DNA of 53,440 nucleotides, taken from positions 1 through 53,440 of the forward strand of contig OMID01000111.1 in assembly GCA_900299005.1 (NCBI GenBank). The letters run 5' to 3'. Within the stretch, counting starts at the first letter, position 1. Every line of letters begins with the position of its first letter. The translations under genes were made by a program, and so were the position numbers. Under the pieces are notes generated by a model, which had not been told where the DNA came from, did no database searches, and saw only the letters and a list, made by a program, of their open reading frames with translations. Source of the stretch: Oxalobacteraceae bacterium. Its GTDB lineage: Bacteria; Pseudomonadota; Gammaproteobacteria; Burkholderiales; Burkholderiaceae_D. Below, piece by piece: positions 9,401 through 17,445 of the stretch.

Positions 9401-10478
9401 AAGCTTCGGCCTGGACAAGGGTGGGTCAGTCGCGCAAGTGTCACGACTCAAGGTTAGTCTTGGCGCTGCGGGCGGCGATACCGGAAAAATCACTCTGAAT
9501 GGCAAAGAGATCTCGTTCACAACGGGCACGGCATCGTCCATGTTCACGACAATCGCTGCGGCCGTGGCTGCCGAAAACACGAGCAATCCGACGACATCCA
9601 AGCTCAGAAATATCAAGGTGGTGCTCAATGGCGATAATATCGACTTTGTCTCCACGGTGGCAGGATCACCATTCACGCTGTCCCAGGCCAAAATAGTCCC
9701 GAGCACATCGTCGGATACGCTGACGCTTTCAACGGTGACGGAAAACAGTTTCGGTAGTAACGATACGACGGGCATCCCGGATGCCACAGTGACCTCCACC
9801 AGCGCCCGCACGCTCTACAGCACGGTGCGCCTGATCTCCGATCCTGCGCTACTGCCCAAGCTACCTTCGCCCGCGGGCGCTCCACCGTCAGACCAGCTCG
9901 ACAAGCTGCTAGCGACGGGACATCCTTTCGAGGTGTCGGTGGGTGACAAGGGGTATGGCATTGATGGCAATTTCGCGGCCTTGGGCTTTGAACAGGGCAT
10001 CTTTGGCGGGCGTTCGAGTGAAGAAATGGATCCTCCCCGGGTAGGCCGGCTGGCTTTCCAGGTGGGCTCGTCTGCCAACCAGTACATTACGATTGATCTG
10101 GCCGATTTCGGCAAAAAGGGCAGCATCACCGGCATTATTACCGGCGACATTGACCTCAACGTCGAAGACCGCCGAGTGCGCATCCATACCCGAGAGGGAG
10201 CCTCTGCGGTGCTCTCGATGCTCGACGAGTCGATGGACAAGATCAATCAGACCCGAGCCACCATGGGTGCCGTCATCAACCGCATGGAGCATGTGATTAA
10301 TAACCTGTCGAACGTCACGACCAATTTGTCTGCATCGCGCAGCCAGATTGAGGACGCCGACTATGCCGCTGCCAGCACCGAGCTGGCCAAGACCCAGATC
10401 ATGCAGCAGGCCGCGACCGCCGTGCTGGCACAGGCGAACACCAGCCAGCAGACCGTATTGAAACTGCTGCAAGGCTAA
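6492..10478 (+). CDS. Giant flagellin (1328 residues)
   Basis: This is a filament subunit about two to four times the usual flagellin length. Canonical D0/D1 ends are intact: MAVINTNVKALFSQ, QLSTGKRINTAGDDAAGLAIA and MRELAVQAVND at the N-terminus; RSQIEDADYAAASTEL and VLAQANTSQQTVLKLLQ at the C-terminus. About 1100 residues lie between them. Related modules recur: a beta-rich domain starting EFTG/TFTG with an AAE..SS..AKI segment (about 178-285 and 437-540), Flagellin_IN-type units with ING and AINxxTGxxGVxAV (about 390, 569, 823, 900), and a pair containing AG(T/S)PFTLS (about 711-800 and 986-1075). The ribosome site GGAAGGAG is strong. A sigma-54 promoter lies upstream. Reading frame and codon use are continuous, so it is not a fusion error. 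Confidence 0.96.
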   Translation: MAVINTNVKALFSQSALKRTEGTMSKAMAQLSTGKRINTAGDDAAGLAIATRMTHQIRSLNQAIRNAGDGISLIQTAEGATNEITDMMQRMRELAVQAVNDTNDNPQRSYLDLEFQQLKAEIVHIAESTQWNGFNVLDGTAGERVGEMPVYKTTSVSQLSDVFINPTTVRTISGADAGEVQVVEFTGPVTDGKVNVAGVDIDISAVEAASMSTFVAKIKSELEKTDAFDPTKSGRTIAQTTVAGKERLTITYAASDGDIGDIVISDSGTGVSTAMQAQPRKAVTMTTENFESNGGFLKSGSLSFTVDTAGAVKASFLTVDNQTFTLTGTSDPTNGTITFDSTVGQNRHIFSGNLVYTLKDSAENVLDVSSRAIGLSVAVDGGVPALRAGDLRINGIDIGASYASDDKLSPVNNAAGSAIAKAAAINRAAVSLGADVGEIQTLTFTGVPKPGTIVVGGVSVQITAAETTSSLVTAKIAATLKASSVYGPTSNRILSYAPGGSTIKIEFPTSDRDVPSTTVAPGTTGMSAIVDVAQEFATVRPGTGVFAKVNENVFTGRAMSAESVVSGTVFINGYASADITTVLNNTRATRQQVVDAINRITAKTGVKAVDTGYDSKGITLLAADGRNIEVRFETSANADLFGQRVGLREGVHTGTYSLESKIEAPVVLSAATTGDISRTGLIEGNFTKNQSVFNTSVRDKVEAPVAQTESLLFKGPIGADDTYSATINGTTFTSTKATRLALGVLHDPQSVRDDLIDQVNQKTTLGVVASEGRTVGELLLTASVAGTPFTLSSDKGDTNTGTVSQFTVEANQSAQFKPLNVDDLTINGVKIRATTTADDTKSSIVAASSDRSASAIAIAAAINSSSSETGVRALANPLVSKGLTTTTALPETSPSGKTYNLYINGITVPVVLVKDETGTARREKVVEAINQRTGQHGITAVDNGSGVTLTSDGRNFSVWFDSNQKDLSASSFGLDKGGSVAQVSRLKVSLGAAGGDTGKITLNGKEISFTTGTASSMFTTIAAAVAAENTSNPTTSKLRNIKVVLNGDNIDFVSTVAGSPFTLSQAKIVPSTSSDTLTLSTVTENSFGSNDTTGIPDATVTSTSARTLYSTVRLISDPALLPKLPSPAGAPPSDQLDKLLATGHPFEVSVGDKGYGIDGNFAALGFEQGIFGGRSSEEMDPPRVGRLAFQVGSSANQYITIDLADFGKKGSITGIITGDIDLNVEDRRVRIHTREGASAVLSMLDESMDKINQTRATMGAVINRMEHVINNLSNVTTNLSASRSQIEDADYAAASTELAKTQIMQQAATAVLAQANTSQQTVLKLLQG

Positions 10479-10503
10479 GGAAGCGCTTATATGAGTCATC
10501 AAA

Positions 10504-10576
10504 CACCGCAAGATGTCTTCTTGGGGCGATAGCCGCAAGCCGGTGATTTGGCCGGCTCCCGCGTCGTACAGCGATG
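10504..10576. repeat. Repeated structured element, copy A
   Basis: This 73-base element starts CACCGCAAGAT and ends CGTACAGCGATGC. It aligns over its whole length with copy B at 24224-24297 (most positions identical, one base length difference). An internal hairpin GCCGG...CCGGC in this copy is GCCT...AGGC in copy B, so the pairing is kept with different bases. It lies just after the giant flagellin stop. No known RNA family was recognised. Confidence 0.5.
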
Positions 10577-10633
10577 CAAGCCCGCCTGCTATGACAAAAT
10601 GAGGACTGAAGGAGTTTTTATCCTGAGGTCATA

Positions 10634-10891
10634 ATGGAACACAACCCGAACCGCCGCCGGCAAGCGCTTAGGCTGCTTCGCATCGCCCTGCTGGCGTTTG
10701 GCCTGCTGCTACTGACGGCTCTGCTGCACCCGCAGCGCATGCTGCCGCCTGACATGACGCTGGGTGAATTTTTGCAGGCAATGCTCGGCGTGCTGATGCT
10801 CTCGGGCTTGCTGGCCGCCGTGGTTTTCCGGGCATGGAATGACTACCAGCGCAAGCTGCGCGACAAGCATAAATCCCGACATGAGCCCTGA
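10634..10891 (+). CDS. Small two-helix membrane protein
   Basis: This 85-residue protein has a basic N-terminus, two hydrophobic helices (about residues 16-31 and 47-66) and a basic C-terminal tail (KLRDKHKSRHEP). That pattern predicts both ends on the cytoplasmic side. The ATG follows GAGGT at good spacing. It overlaps the next gene by 11 bases, so the two are probably translated together. I do not recognise a family. The location among flagellar genes is suggestive only. Confidence 0.7.
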   Translation: MEHNPNRRRQALRLLRIALLAFGLLLLTALLHPQRMLPPDMTLGEFLQAMLGVLMLSGLLAAVVFRAWNDYQRKLRDKHKSRHEP

Positions 10892-11114
10892 CCCACAAGC
10901 CAACGACGGCGCACCGAATTGCTGGCAGTGCCGGCATTTTTCGGTCAGCTGGGATCCCAAGCTTCCCTACCTGTGCCGGCTGATGGGCTTTAAGAGCCGC
11001 ATCGTGCCCTCTATAGAGGTGCTGCGCGCTGATGGTCAGCGCTGCCGGGGTTTTTCAGCCAAGGCGGTGCCGGCCGCTGCTCAGGCGGTGTCAGCGCGAA
11101 ATGATTCGCGGTAG
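10881..11114 (+). CDS. Small four-cysteine protein, probable metal binding
   Basis: This 77-residue protein has CWQCRHF, then PYLCRLMGFKSR and QRCRGF, giving four spaced cysteines that probably bind a metal ion. The middle pattern (C..MGFKSR..PS.EV..A.G..C..F) matches a short protein common in beta- and gammaproteobacteria. To my knowledge that protein is often mislabelled as uracil-DNA glycosylase; nothing here resembles a glycosylase. The start ATG at 10881 overlaps the end of the preceding gene, implying coupled translation. Function unknown. Confidence 0.75.
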   Translation: MSPDPQANDGAPNCWQCRHFSVSWDPKLPYLCRLMGFKSRIVPSIEVLRADGQRCRGFSAKAVPAAAQAVSARNDSR

Positions 11115-11140
11115 TGGTGTGTGAGTAACGGGTGAATGTC

Positions 11141-11836
11141 ATGAAGCGCCTGATTCTCTCCCTGAGTTTGATCACCCTGTGCGGGCTGGCCCGAGCCGAG
11201 TTCAGCGCGGCCATGCGAGCGATTGAGCGCGGACACTACGCTACCGCCGAACGGGCACTGCGCAAGCCCGCCGCCAGTAATGATGCCCGCGCCCAGAACA
11301 ACCTGGGCTACCTGTACGAACACGGACTCGGCGTCGCGCAAAGCTATACCGAGGCGTTGCGCTGGTATCGCAAGGCGTCCGATGCCGGGCTACCAGAAGC
11401 CAAATACAACCTCGCTACCTTGTATCACCACGGTCTGGGCGTAACGCGCAGTATGGAAACCGCGTTACCGTTGTTTACTGCAGCCGCAAAGGCAGAGTTT
11501 GCCGAGGCCCAGTACATGGTGGGGGAATACCACCGCGCCGGCCTCACCGGGCCCCGAGACGGCGCGCTGGCCTTGTCCTGGTTTCTGCGCGCGGGTCGCA
11601 AAGGCCATGCCGGCGCCCAGCTGATGGCAGCCTCGATTTATTTTTCCGGCGAGGGCTGGCGCACCGAGCCACAGAAAGCCCTGATCTGGGCAGAGCTGGC
11701 ACGGCTCAATGGCGAGGCTCAGGCGGTGCAGCTAGTGGACAGGGCAGGCAAAAGCATGCGGGCCGAGCAGCTGCAGGCCGCTATGCAGCAGGTAAGCCTT
11801 TGTTTGAAGACGTCTTACCAGGATTGTCCGGAGTAG
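11141..11836 (+). CDS. Sel1-repeat periplasmic protein
   Basis: This protein of about 231 residues has a signal peptide (MKRLILSLSLITLCGLARA) and at least four Sel1-like repeats of about 36 residues with the pattern A..NLG.LYE.G.GV..... EAL.WYRKA. They include NNLGYLYEHGLGVAQSY and YNLATLYHHGLGVTRSM. Sel1 repeats are protein-binding helical pairs, and some members near flagellar genes support motility. A GTG at 11132 is an alternative start. It precedes the sigma-54 activator gene but is separated from it by a promoter. Confidence 0.85.
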   Translation: MKRLILSLSLITLCGLARAEFSAAMRAIERGHYATAERALRKPAASNDARAQNNLGYLYEHGLGVAQSYTEALRWYRKASDAGLPEAKYNLATLYHHGLGVTRSMETALPLFTAAAKAEFAEAQYMVGEYHRAGLTGPRDGALALSWFLRAGRKGHAGAQLMAASIYFSGEGWRTEPQKALIWAELARLNGEAQAVQLVDRAGKSMRAEQLQAAMQQVSLCLKTSYQDCPE

Positions 11837-11977
11837 GTGGGGTCAGCCTTTCGGGCTTTCCCAGGCGCTGTCGGCTTTCCGTCTCCATGCAAAGCGGTTG
11901 ACGCTTTCCTCCCCCGGCAAGGCTCTGCCGTTCCGACATCCCCGCGCAAAACCCGCGTGTTTCCTCGCTAAATTGGC

Positions 11978-11993
11978 TGGCACAGCGATTGCT
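11978..11993 (+). promoter_or_regulatory. Sigma-54 (-24/-12) promoter of the activator gene
   Basis: TGGCACAGCGATTGCT matches the consensus fully and lies 38 bases before the GTG start at 12031. The downstream regulator is itself a sigma-54 activator, so autoregulation or a cascade is likely. This promoter probably also drives fliE onward, since no other promoter is visible between. Confidence 0.88.
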
Positions 11994-12030
11994 ATGAAGC
12001 AAACGTCCATTGTTTTCATAGGCATTCAAA

Positions 12031-13431
12031 GTGACCGCCATGACAGAAATTTCGCACCCAGCCCTGTGGCTGGACCCCAAGTCGGCCGTTGGCTCGGTTG
12101 AGCGCGACCATTTGCAGCAGGCCGGTCTTCAGCTTTTGCCAGTGACGACGCTGGCCGATCTCAAGCAAGGTCTGGCGCGCGCGCGACTGGTGGTGATTCG
12201 CCTGATGGGTGATACCGGTTTGCTCGAGGAAGTGCGCAAGCTAACCCAGGCCTTTGGTCATGCGATTCCAGTGCTGTGCCGCGTCGAGCGTCATCAGTTC
12301 GAGCTGGGCATCGAGGCGATGCGCCGGGGTGCTTACCATGTGCTCTCGGACGAAGACTGGTCGGTAGATAGCTGGCGCAATGCGCTGGCGCTGGCGCCCA
12401 CGCGCAATGAGCTGCCAAAAAACAGTCCGCAGACTTTCGTTTTTGTTGATCCGGCGAGCCAGCATTTGCTGGAGCTCGCGCGCCGGGTGGCGCAGACGCA
12501 GGTGTCGGCATTGATCGTGGGGCCTACCGGTGCGGGCAAGGATGTGCTGGCGCGGGTACTGCATGATGCCTCGCCCCGTCGTGGGGGTCCTTTCGTTGCG
12601 ATGAACTGCGCGGCACTGCCCGAGAATCTGATCGAAGATATGCTGTTTGGTCATGAGAAGGGCGCGTTTACGGGGGCACTCAAAGAACATCGCGGTCTGT
12701 TCGAGCAGGCCCAGGGCGGCACGATCTTCCTCGACGAAATCGCCGAGATGCCTTACCACCTGCAGACCAAGCTGTTGCGTGTGCTACAAGAGCGCAAAAT
12801 TACTCGCTTAGGGGGCAATGCACCCATCGAGCTGGATGTGCGGCTCGTGGCTGCCACCAATAAGGATCTACGCGAGGCAATCGCCAATCGCGAGTTCCGT
12901 GAAGATCTTTATTTCCGCATCAGCGCATTCAAACTCAGCGTGATGCCGCTGCGTGATCGTCCGGGCGACATTCTGCCGCTGGTACATCAGTTCTTGTCTA
13001 ACTACGGTCCTTCTGACCGACAAATTCGGCTTTCGCCACGCGCGACCGAGAGGATGCAAAACTACAGCTGGCCCGGCAATGTGCGCGAGCTGCAAAACGT
13101 CGTGCAGCGGGCGCTGGTGCTCTGCAATGGCGACACCATTGATGAATCCGATCTGATGTTTGATGAATGGGAGGCGCAAGAGGGTGCGACAGCACCAGAG
13201 CCTAGGGCGAGCGCTCCGACCATCCAGGATATTCACGAGAGAGTGATGACGGATTCTGGCGCACTCTCTGCCGCGGTCAAGAGTAGCGAGTACCAGGCCA
13301 TCATGGCCGCGATCAAATCCAGTCACAACCGTTCTGAAGCAGCAAAGAAGCTGGGGATTAGTCCGCGCTCCTTGCGCTACAAGATGGCGCAGTTTCGTGA
13401 GCGCGGTTTGCCGACGCTGGCGGCGGGTTAA
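12031..13431 (+). CDS. Sigma-54-dependent activator, FlrC/FleR/FlbD type
   Basis: This is a transcription activator of sigma-54 promoters, probably for flagellar genes. The 466-residue chain has a receiver-like N-terminus (1-120), an AAA+ domain and a Fis-type helix-turn-helix at the C-terminus ([20 protein letters not shown]). The AAA+ domain shows Walker A GPTGAGKD at 164-171, the sigma-54-contacting GAFTGA at 211-216 and Walker B IFLDE at 232-236. The receiver is degenerate: the usual phospho-acceptor Asp in the VVIRLMGD strand is Arg57, so control by ordinary phosphorylation is unlikely. No histidine kinase lies nearby. An ATG at 12040 is an alternative start. It directly precedes fliE. 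Confidence 0.9.
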   Translation: MTAMTEISHPALWLDPKSAVGSVERDHLQQAGLQLLPVTTLADLKQGLARARLVVIRLMGDTGLLEEVRKLTQAFGHAIPVLCRVERHQFELGIEAMRRGAYHVLSDEDWSVDSWRNALALAPTRNELPKNSPQTFVFVDPASQHLLELARRVAQTQVSALIVGPTGAGKDVLARVLHDASPRRGGPFVAMNCAALPENLIEDMLFGHEKGAFTGALKEHRGLFEQAQGGTIFLDEIAEMPYHLQTKLLRVLQERKITRLGGNAPIELDVRLVAATNKDLREAIANREFREDLYFRISAFKLSVMPLRDRPGDILPLVHQFLSNYGPSDRQIRLSPRATERMQNYSWPGNVRELQNVVQRALVLCNGDTIDESDLMFDEWEAQEGATAPEPRASAPTIQDIHERVMTDSGALSAAVKSSEYQAIMAAIKSSHNRSEAAKKLGISPRSLRYKMAQFRERGLPTLAAG

Positions 13432-13458
13432 AGGATAGCCAGAGAAGGAGTCACGGAC

Positions 13459-13806
13459 ATGGTTGACCGGATCAATAGCCAGGCCAATATCGATTCCATG
13501 CTGGCCACGCTGCGCCAGTATCAGGTGGATGCGGCGGGCAAGAACACCCCTCAGGTGTTGACGACACCGACACCGGAGATCGGCAAGCCCAGCTTTAGTG
13601 ATGCGATCAAGACAGCCGTCGTTCAGACCAATGAAGTGCAGCAGTTCGCCAGTAGTTTGCGCGAAGCGTATGACCGTGGCGAAGATGTACCCCTGACCGA
13701 TGTGGTGCTGGCGATGCAGAAATCTTCGCTAGCTTTTGAAGCCACTCTGCAGATCCGCAACAAGGTACTCAAAGCCTACGAAGACATTTTGAATATGCCG
13801 GTGTAA
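13459..13806 (+). CDS. fliE: Flagellar hook-basal body protein FliE
   Basis: FliE joins the MS ring to the proximal rod. The 115-residue product has the family C-terminus: PLTDVVLAMQKSSLAFEA followed by LQIRNKVLKAYEDILNMPV. The middle has the usual F..AIKTAV..TN. A GAAGGAG site precedes the ATG. It is the first gene of the fliE-F-G-H-I-J run. Confidence 0.97.
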   Translation: MVDRINSQANIDSMLATLRQYQVDAAGKNTPQVLTTPTPEIGKPSFSDAIKTAVVQTNEVQQFASSLREAYDRGEDVPLTDVVLAMQKSSLAFEATLQIRNKVLKAYEDILNMPV

Positions 13807-13867
13807 GCAAGCGATTTCGCGATAGACGTCACAGTAACAATCACAGCCAACCTCGAGAGAGCAGAAC

Positions 13868-15988
13868 ATGGCCGAAGCAACGATGAATGGAGGCATGCCT
13901 CCGCAACTGCCCACAGGACAGTCCGCAGCCGACAATGGTGCGGCGGCTGCCGGCTTGCCCCTGGCCAGCGGCTTACCCAACCCGGGACAATTGCCCGGCG
14001 CCGTGAGTGGCATCTCTGGCGGGCTGACCCAGTTCAAGGCCTGGGCAGATGGCTTGTTGAAGCAACCGGCGGTTCGCCGCGCGCTGCCAGCGATTGCGCT
14101 GCTGATCGTGCTACTGATTGCGGCGATGTCCTTTCAGTTCTCGCAGACCACGCCGTATCGCCCGATCATGCCCGGTATGACCGAGAACGACAAACAGGCA
14201 GCACTCGAAGCGCTCAAGGCGGCCGACTTCAAACCCAAGGTTGATAGCAGCAGCGGCCAGATCACCGTGCCTGAAGCACGCTACCACGAGGCGCGTATTT
14301 TTCTGGCGGGTCAGGGCATTCCGAAAGAGGCGCAGCCCATCGGTATGGAATCACTCAAAGACAAGTCGTCGATGACGACATCGCAGTTCATGGAGCAGGT
14401 GCAGTACAACACTGCAATAGAGCAAGAGCTTGCGCGCAGCATTATGCAGATTTCCACCATCAAGGCCGCGCGCGTGCATCTGGCCTTGCCCAAGCAAAGT
14501 GTTTTTGTGCGCGAGCGCGCAACGCCCAAGGCCTCGGTGGTCGTGACTCCCCATGCTGGTCGGGGCGTGACCACGCCCCAGGTCAAAGCGATCGTGCATC
14601 TGGTCTCGTCGAGTGTTCCTTATCTGGCGCCGAACAATGTGTCGGTGGTGGATGATCAGGGCAATCTGATGACCGATGAAAATCCGGTCGATGCGACCAT
14701 GGGTCTCACGATTGCGCAGATGCAGCACAAGCAGCGCACGGAGGAATCGTATCGTAACCGTGTGACAGAACTGCTGGCGCCAGTCGTTGGCGAGGCGGCC
14801 GTCAAGGCGGAGGTTAATCTCACGCTGGATTACACCACCGTGGAAACTACCACCGAGGATTTTGACAACAAGGATAAAGGTGTCAAGCCGCGTTCAGAGG
14901 CACTTACCACCGAGCGCAAGTACAAGATTGATCCCGAGGGCATTCCCGGTGCGATGTCGAATTCGCCGCCCCCCGATGCGGATCTGACGACTGATACCAA
15001 CACCAACGAGAAAAAGCCGATCAACAACGAGATCGTCACGACCCGCGCGACGCGCAACTTCGAGATGGATCGTTCGGTTCGTCATGTGAAGAATTCGCTG
15101 GGCACGATCGAGCGCTTGACGGTGGCCGTGGTGGTTGCCGAGCGTCCTGCGCCGCAGTACACGCCCGATGGCAAACCCGTGCCCGCAGGTTCGCCGACGA
15201 CGATTCCTTATACCAAAGAAGAGCTCGACCGCATGCTGCAGCTCGTGCGTAGCGCCGTGGGTTATAACGAGGCACGTGGCGACGTCGTCACCGTGGCCCC
15301 CGCACGTTTCGAGACCCTAGCGCCCGAACCTCTCAAGCCGTGGTGGGCAGATGCTGATCTGCAGAACTTTATTAAAATCGGTATCGCTGCACTCGTGATC
15401 ATCGTGTTCCTGCTGGCCGTGGTGCGGCCCATGGTCAAAGGCCCGACGATCAATCAGATCTTGCCGCCGCAAGGCCCGACTGCAGAAGACGTCAAGCGTG
15501 CCGAAGAAGACAAGCTTGCCGAAATTGCCAAGGCCGTCGAAGAGGCCAAGGCGCTGGAGGCCGCGCGGATTGGTGAAGAGCTCCGGCTGGCCGAAGAAAT
15601 CAAGCAGGCCGAAGAGGCGGCGGCTGAAGAGGCGGCCGCCGAGGAAGAAAGACTGGCCGAAGAAGCGGCTGCCGAGGAAGAAAGATTGGCTGAAGAGGCG
15701 GCCGCCGAGGAAGAGCGTCTCGCAGAGGAGATGCGTCTTGCTGAGGAAGCCGAGGGAGAAGAGGAAGAGGAAGAATTAGCCGAGGGTGAGTTCGAACTGG
15801 AAGAGGGCGAGAGCCTCGATGAGCTGCGCGCTCGCATGCAGGCGATGAAGCCGAAGAAGCCGACCTTCACAGCAGACATGCTTGATACGGCCAACAGCTA
15901 TGATGACAAGGTCGCGCTGATCCGCATGCTGGTCTCGCAGGAATCGGGCAGAGTCGCCCTAGTGCTGAAGAACATGGTCAGGTCCTGA
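13868..15988 (+). CDS. fliF: MS-ring protein FliF with repeat-rich acidic C-tail
   Basis: FliF forms the membrane MS ring and binds FliG through its C-terminus. The 706-residue product exceeds the usual 540-570. It has a leader of about 55 residues, TM1 near 75-92 (ALPAIALLIVLLIAAMSF), ring-building domains with YHEARIFLAGQGIPKE and ALPKQSVFVRER, and TM2 near 497-517 (IGIAALVIIVFLLAVV). After TM2 a long Glu/Ala-rich cytosolic helix is inserted, including three 11-residue repeats (EEERLAEEAAA). It ends with the FliG-binding segment (ADMLDTANSYDDK, then LVLKNMV). The inserted part should separate the ring from the FliG-binding peptide. A free-standing copy of that peptide is encoded next. Confidence 0.96.
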   Translation: MAEATMNGGMPPQLPTGQSAADNGAAAAGLPLASGLPNPGQLPGAVSGISGGLTQFKAWADGLLKQPAVRRALPAIALLIVLLIAAMSFQFSQTTPYRPIMPGMTENDKQAALEALKAADFKPKVDSSSGQITVPEARYHEARIFLAGQGIPKEAQPIGMESLKDKSSMTTSQFMEQVQYNTAIEQELARSIMQISTIKAARVHLALPKQSVFVRERATPKASVVVTPHAGRGVTTPQVKAIVHLVSSSVPYLAPNNVSVVDDQGNLMTDENPVDATMGLTIAQMQHKQRTEESYRNRVTELLAPVVGEAAVKAEVNLTLDYTTVETTTEDFDNKDKGVKPRSEALTTERKYKIDPEGIPGAMSNSPPPDADLTTDTNTNEKKPINNEIVTTRATRNFEMDRSVRHVKNSLGTIERLTVAVVVAERPAPQYTPDGKPVPAGSPTTIPYTKEELDRMLQLVRSAVGYNEARGDVVTVAPARFETLAPEPLKPWWADADLQNFIKIGIAALVIIVFLLAVVRPMVKGPTINQILPPQGPTAEDVKRAEEDKLAEIAKAVEEAKALEAARIGEELRLAEEIKQAEEAAAEEAAAEEERLAEEAAAEEERLAEEAAAEEERLAEEMRLAEEAEGEEEEEELAEGEFELEEGESLDELRARMQAMKPKKPTFTADMLDTANSYDDKVALIRMLVSQESGRVALVLKNMVRS
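15641..15730 (+). repeat. 33-base tandem repeat in fliF
   Basis: Two full and one partial 33-base units encode EEERLAEEAAA at 15641-15673, 15674-15706 and 15707 onward. The units differ at silent positions, so the repeat is not brand new. The surrounding region is also built of Glu/Ala codons. Confidence 0.85.
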
Positions 15989-16036
15989 TCCGGACTGATC
16001 TGGACTGATCCTAACAACCAACGACAGGAAAAGAAG

Positions 16037-16336
16037 ATGGCACAAGAAACCAAGGTCGCGGCAGCCAAAAGCGCCGACAGCAAAGCCGCCCCGGCAGGGG
16101 CCACGGCAGCGCCAGCAGCGCCAGCGTCGGGCGATCAGCCACAGGATCTTGAGGCGATGAAAAAGAAATTCAAGCCGAAGAAAAAAGTCACGCTGCCCAC
16201 TGAGATGCTGAGCGATGCCAAGAGTTACGATGACAAGCTGGTGCTCGTGAAAATGCTCACCGAAAAAGAGCGTAACCGCATGATCCTGATTATCAAGAAC
16301 CTGCTCAAGGATGGCTTTGCGCCGACCAAGAAATAA
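16037..16336 (+). CDS. Stand-alone FliF C-terminal (FliG-binding) domain protein
   Basis: This 99-residue protein has an Ala/Pro-rich N-half without membrane segments. Its C-half aligns with the end of the preceding FliF. Both have KPKK, then (T/D)ML followed by SYDDK, then ML, a charged E..R stretch and (I/L)KN(L/M). That segment in FliF is the part that folds with the N-terminal domain of FliG. The ATG follows AGGAAAAG. It lies between fliF and fliG in one run of genes and is expressed with them. I infer that it binds FliG and either competes with FliF, fills extra sites on the ring or helps assembly. I know of no named family for it. Confidence 0.85.
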   Translation: MAQETKVAAAKSADSKAAPAGATAAPAAPASGDQPQDLEAMKKKFKPKKKVTLPTEMLSDAKSYDDKLVLVKMLTEKERNRMILIIKNLLKDGFAPTKK

Positions 16337-16398
16337 GGCAGTCAGGCTGACTATTTTTTACGAACCAATACGCAGTATTCAAGGCAATCGAGGGAATC

Positions 16399-17445
16399 AT
16401 GGCAGATAACGATGGCGCACCAGTCATGACAGATGATCTCAGGCGCGAGCTGGCCGAGATCACCAATGTACAGCGAGCAGCAGTGCTGATGCTCCTGCTG
16501 GGTGAGGATTTGGCGTCTAATATCATCAGCTATCTGGATCCGAAAGAGGTTCAGGAGCTGGGTGCTGCGATGATGTCCGTAGCGGACATGTCGCAAGAAG
16601 CCGTGAACGTGGTGCTCGACCAGTTCGTTGACATGCTCAAGCGCCAGACCAGTCTCTCCCTGGGTACTACCGAATATGTCGAGACGGTGCTCAAGCGCGC
16701 GCTGGGTCCGGACAAGGCCGCGTCGGTCCTTGCCCGCATCATGCCTAATCGCGCCAGCCGAGGTCTGGAGATACTTCAGTGGATGGATGCGCGCGCCATT
16801 GCCGAGATGATCCGCGGCGAACATCCTCAGGTAACCGCCATTATCCTGTCGGTGCTGGAATCGGAAGTCGCCGCGGATGTGCTGGCCTTCCTGCCAGAAG
16901 AGTCGCGCCCGGAAGTCATTCAGCGCGTGGCCAGTCTAGATACGGTACAGCCTTCTGCGATGGAAGAGCTGGAATCCATCATGAAGAAGCAGTTCTCGAA
17001 TAATGCGTCGGCTTCGTCGTCGAGCTTTGGTGGCGTCAAGGCAGCCGCCAAGATCATGAACTTCACCAAGGTCGAGCTGGAAGGGCCGATCTTGCAGGGT
17101 GTGGGCCAGATCGATGAAGAACTCGCCCTTCGCATACAAGACAATATGTTCAGCTTCGAGAACCTGACCTCGGTCGACAATCGAGGAATTCAGGCGCTGA
17201 TGCGCGCCGTCGAGCCAGACCTACTGATGATCGCGCTCAAGGGCGCCAACGAAGAAGTCAAGGGCAAGTTCCTCGACAACATGTCCAGCCGTGCACGCGG
17301 CATGTTCCTCGACGACATGGAGGCAAAAGGCCCGCTGCGCATGACTGAAGTCGAAGACGCGCAGAAGAAAGTCATGCGCGCTGCGCGTAAGCTCTCTGAG
17401 AAGGGCGAACTGATCTTGGCGTCGGGCGGAGCCGATTTTGTCTGA
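16399..17445 (+). CDS. fliG: Flagellar motor switch protein FliG
   Basis: FliG is the rotor protein that receives torque from the stator and transmits switching. The 348-residue product has the N-terminal FliF-binding domain (LTEITNV-like start, AVLMLLLGED), the middle domain EHPQ motif (GEHPQVTAIILSVL) and the C-terminal torque helix (GANEEVKGKFLDNMSSRAR, DDMEAKGPLR). Length and motifs are normal, unlike its neighbours FliF and FliH. Its 3' end overlaps the fliH start by 8 bases. Confidence 0.97.
   Translation: MADNDGAPVMTDDLRRELAEITNVQRAAVLMLLLGEDLASNIISYLDPKEVQELGAAMMSVADMSQEAVNVVLDQFVDMLKRQTSLSLGTTEYVETVLKRALGPDKAASVLARIMPNRASRGLEILQWMDARAIAEMIRGEHPQVTAIILSVLESEVAADVLAFLPEESRPEVIQRVASLDTVQPSAMEELESIMKKQFSNNASASSSSFGGVKAAAKIMNFTKVELEGPILQGVGQIDEELALRIQDNMFSFENLTSVDNRGIQALMRAVEPDLLMIALKGANEEVKGKFLDNMSSRARGMFLDDMEAKGPLRMTEVEDAQKKVMRAARKLSEKGELILASGGADFV

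Noticed and set aside
10504-10576. Element A as a c-di-GMP-I riboswitch
   Set aside because: The conserved core of that riboswitch (CACGCACAGGGCAAACC and ACGCAAAGCC) is not present.
15454-15894. Long Ser/Ala-rich reading frame opposite fliF
   Set aside because: It is the antisense shadow of the Glu/Ala repeat in FliF and has no ribosome site.
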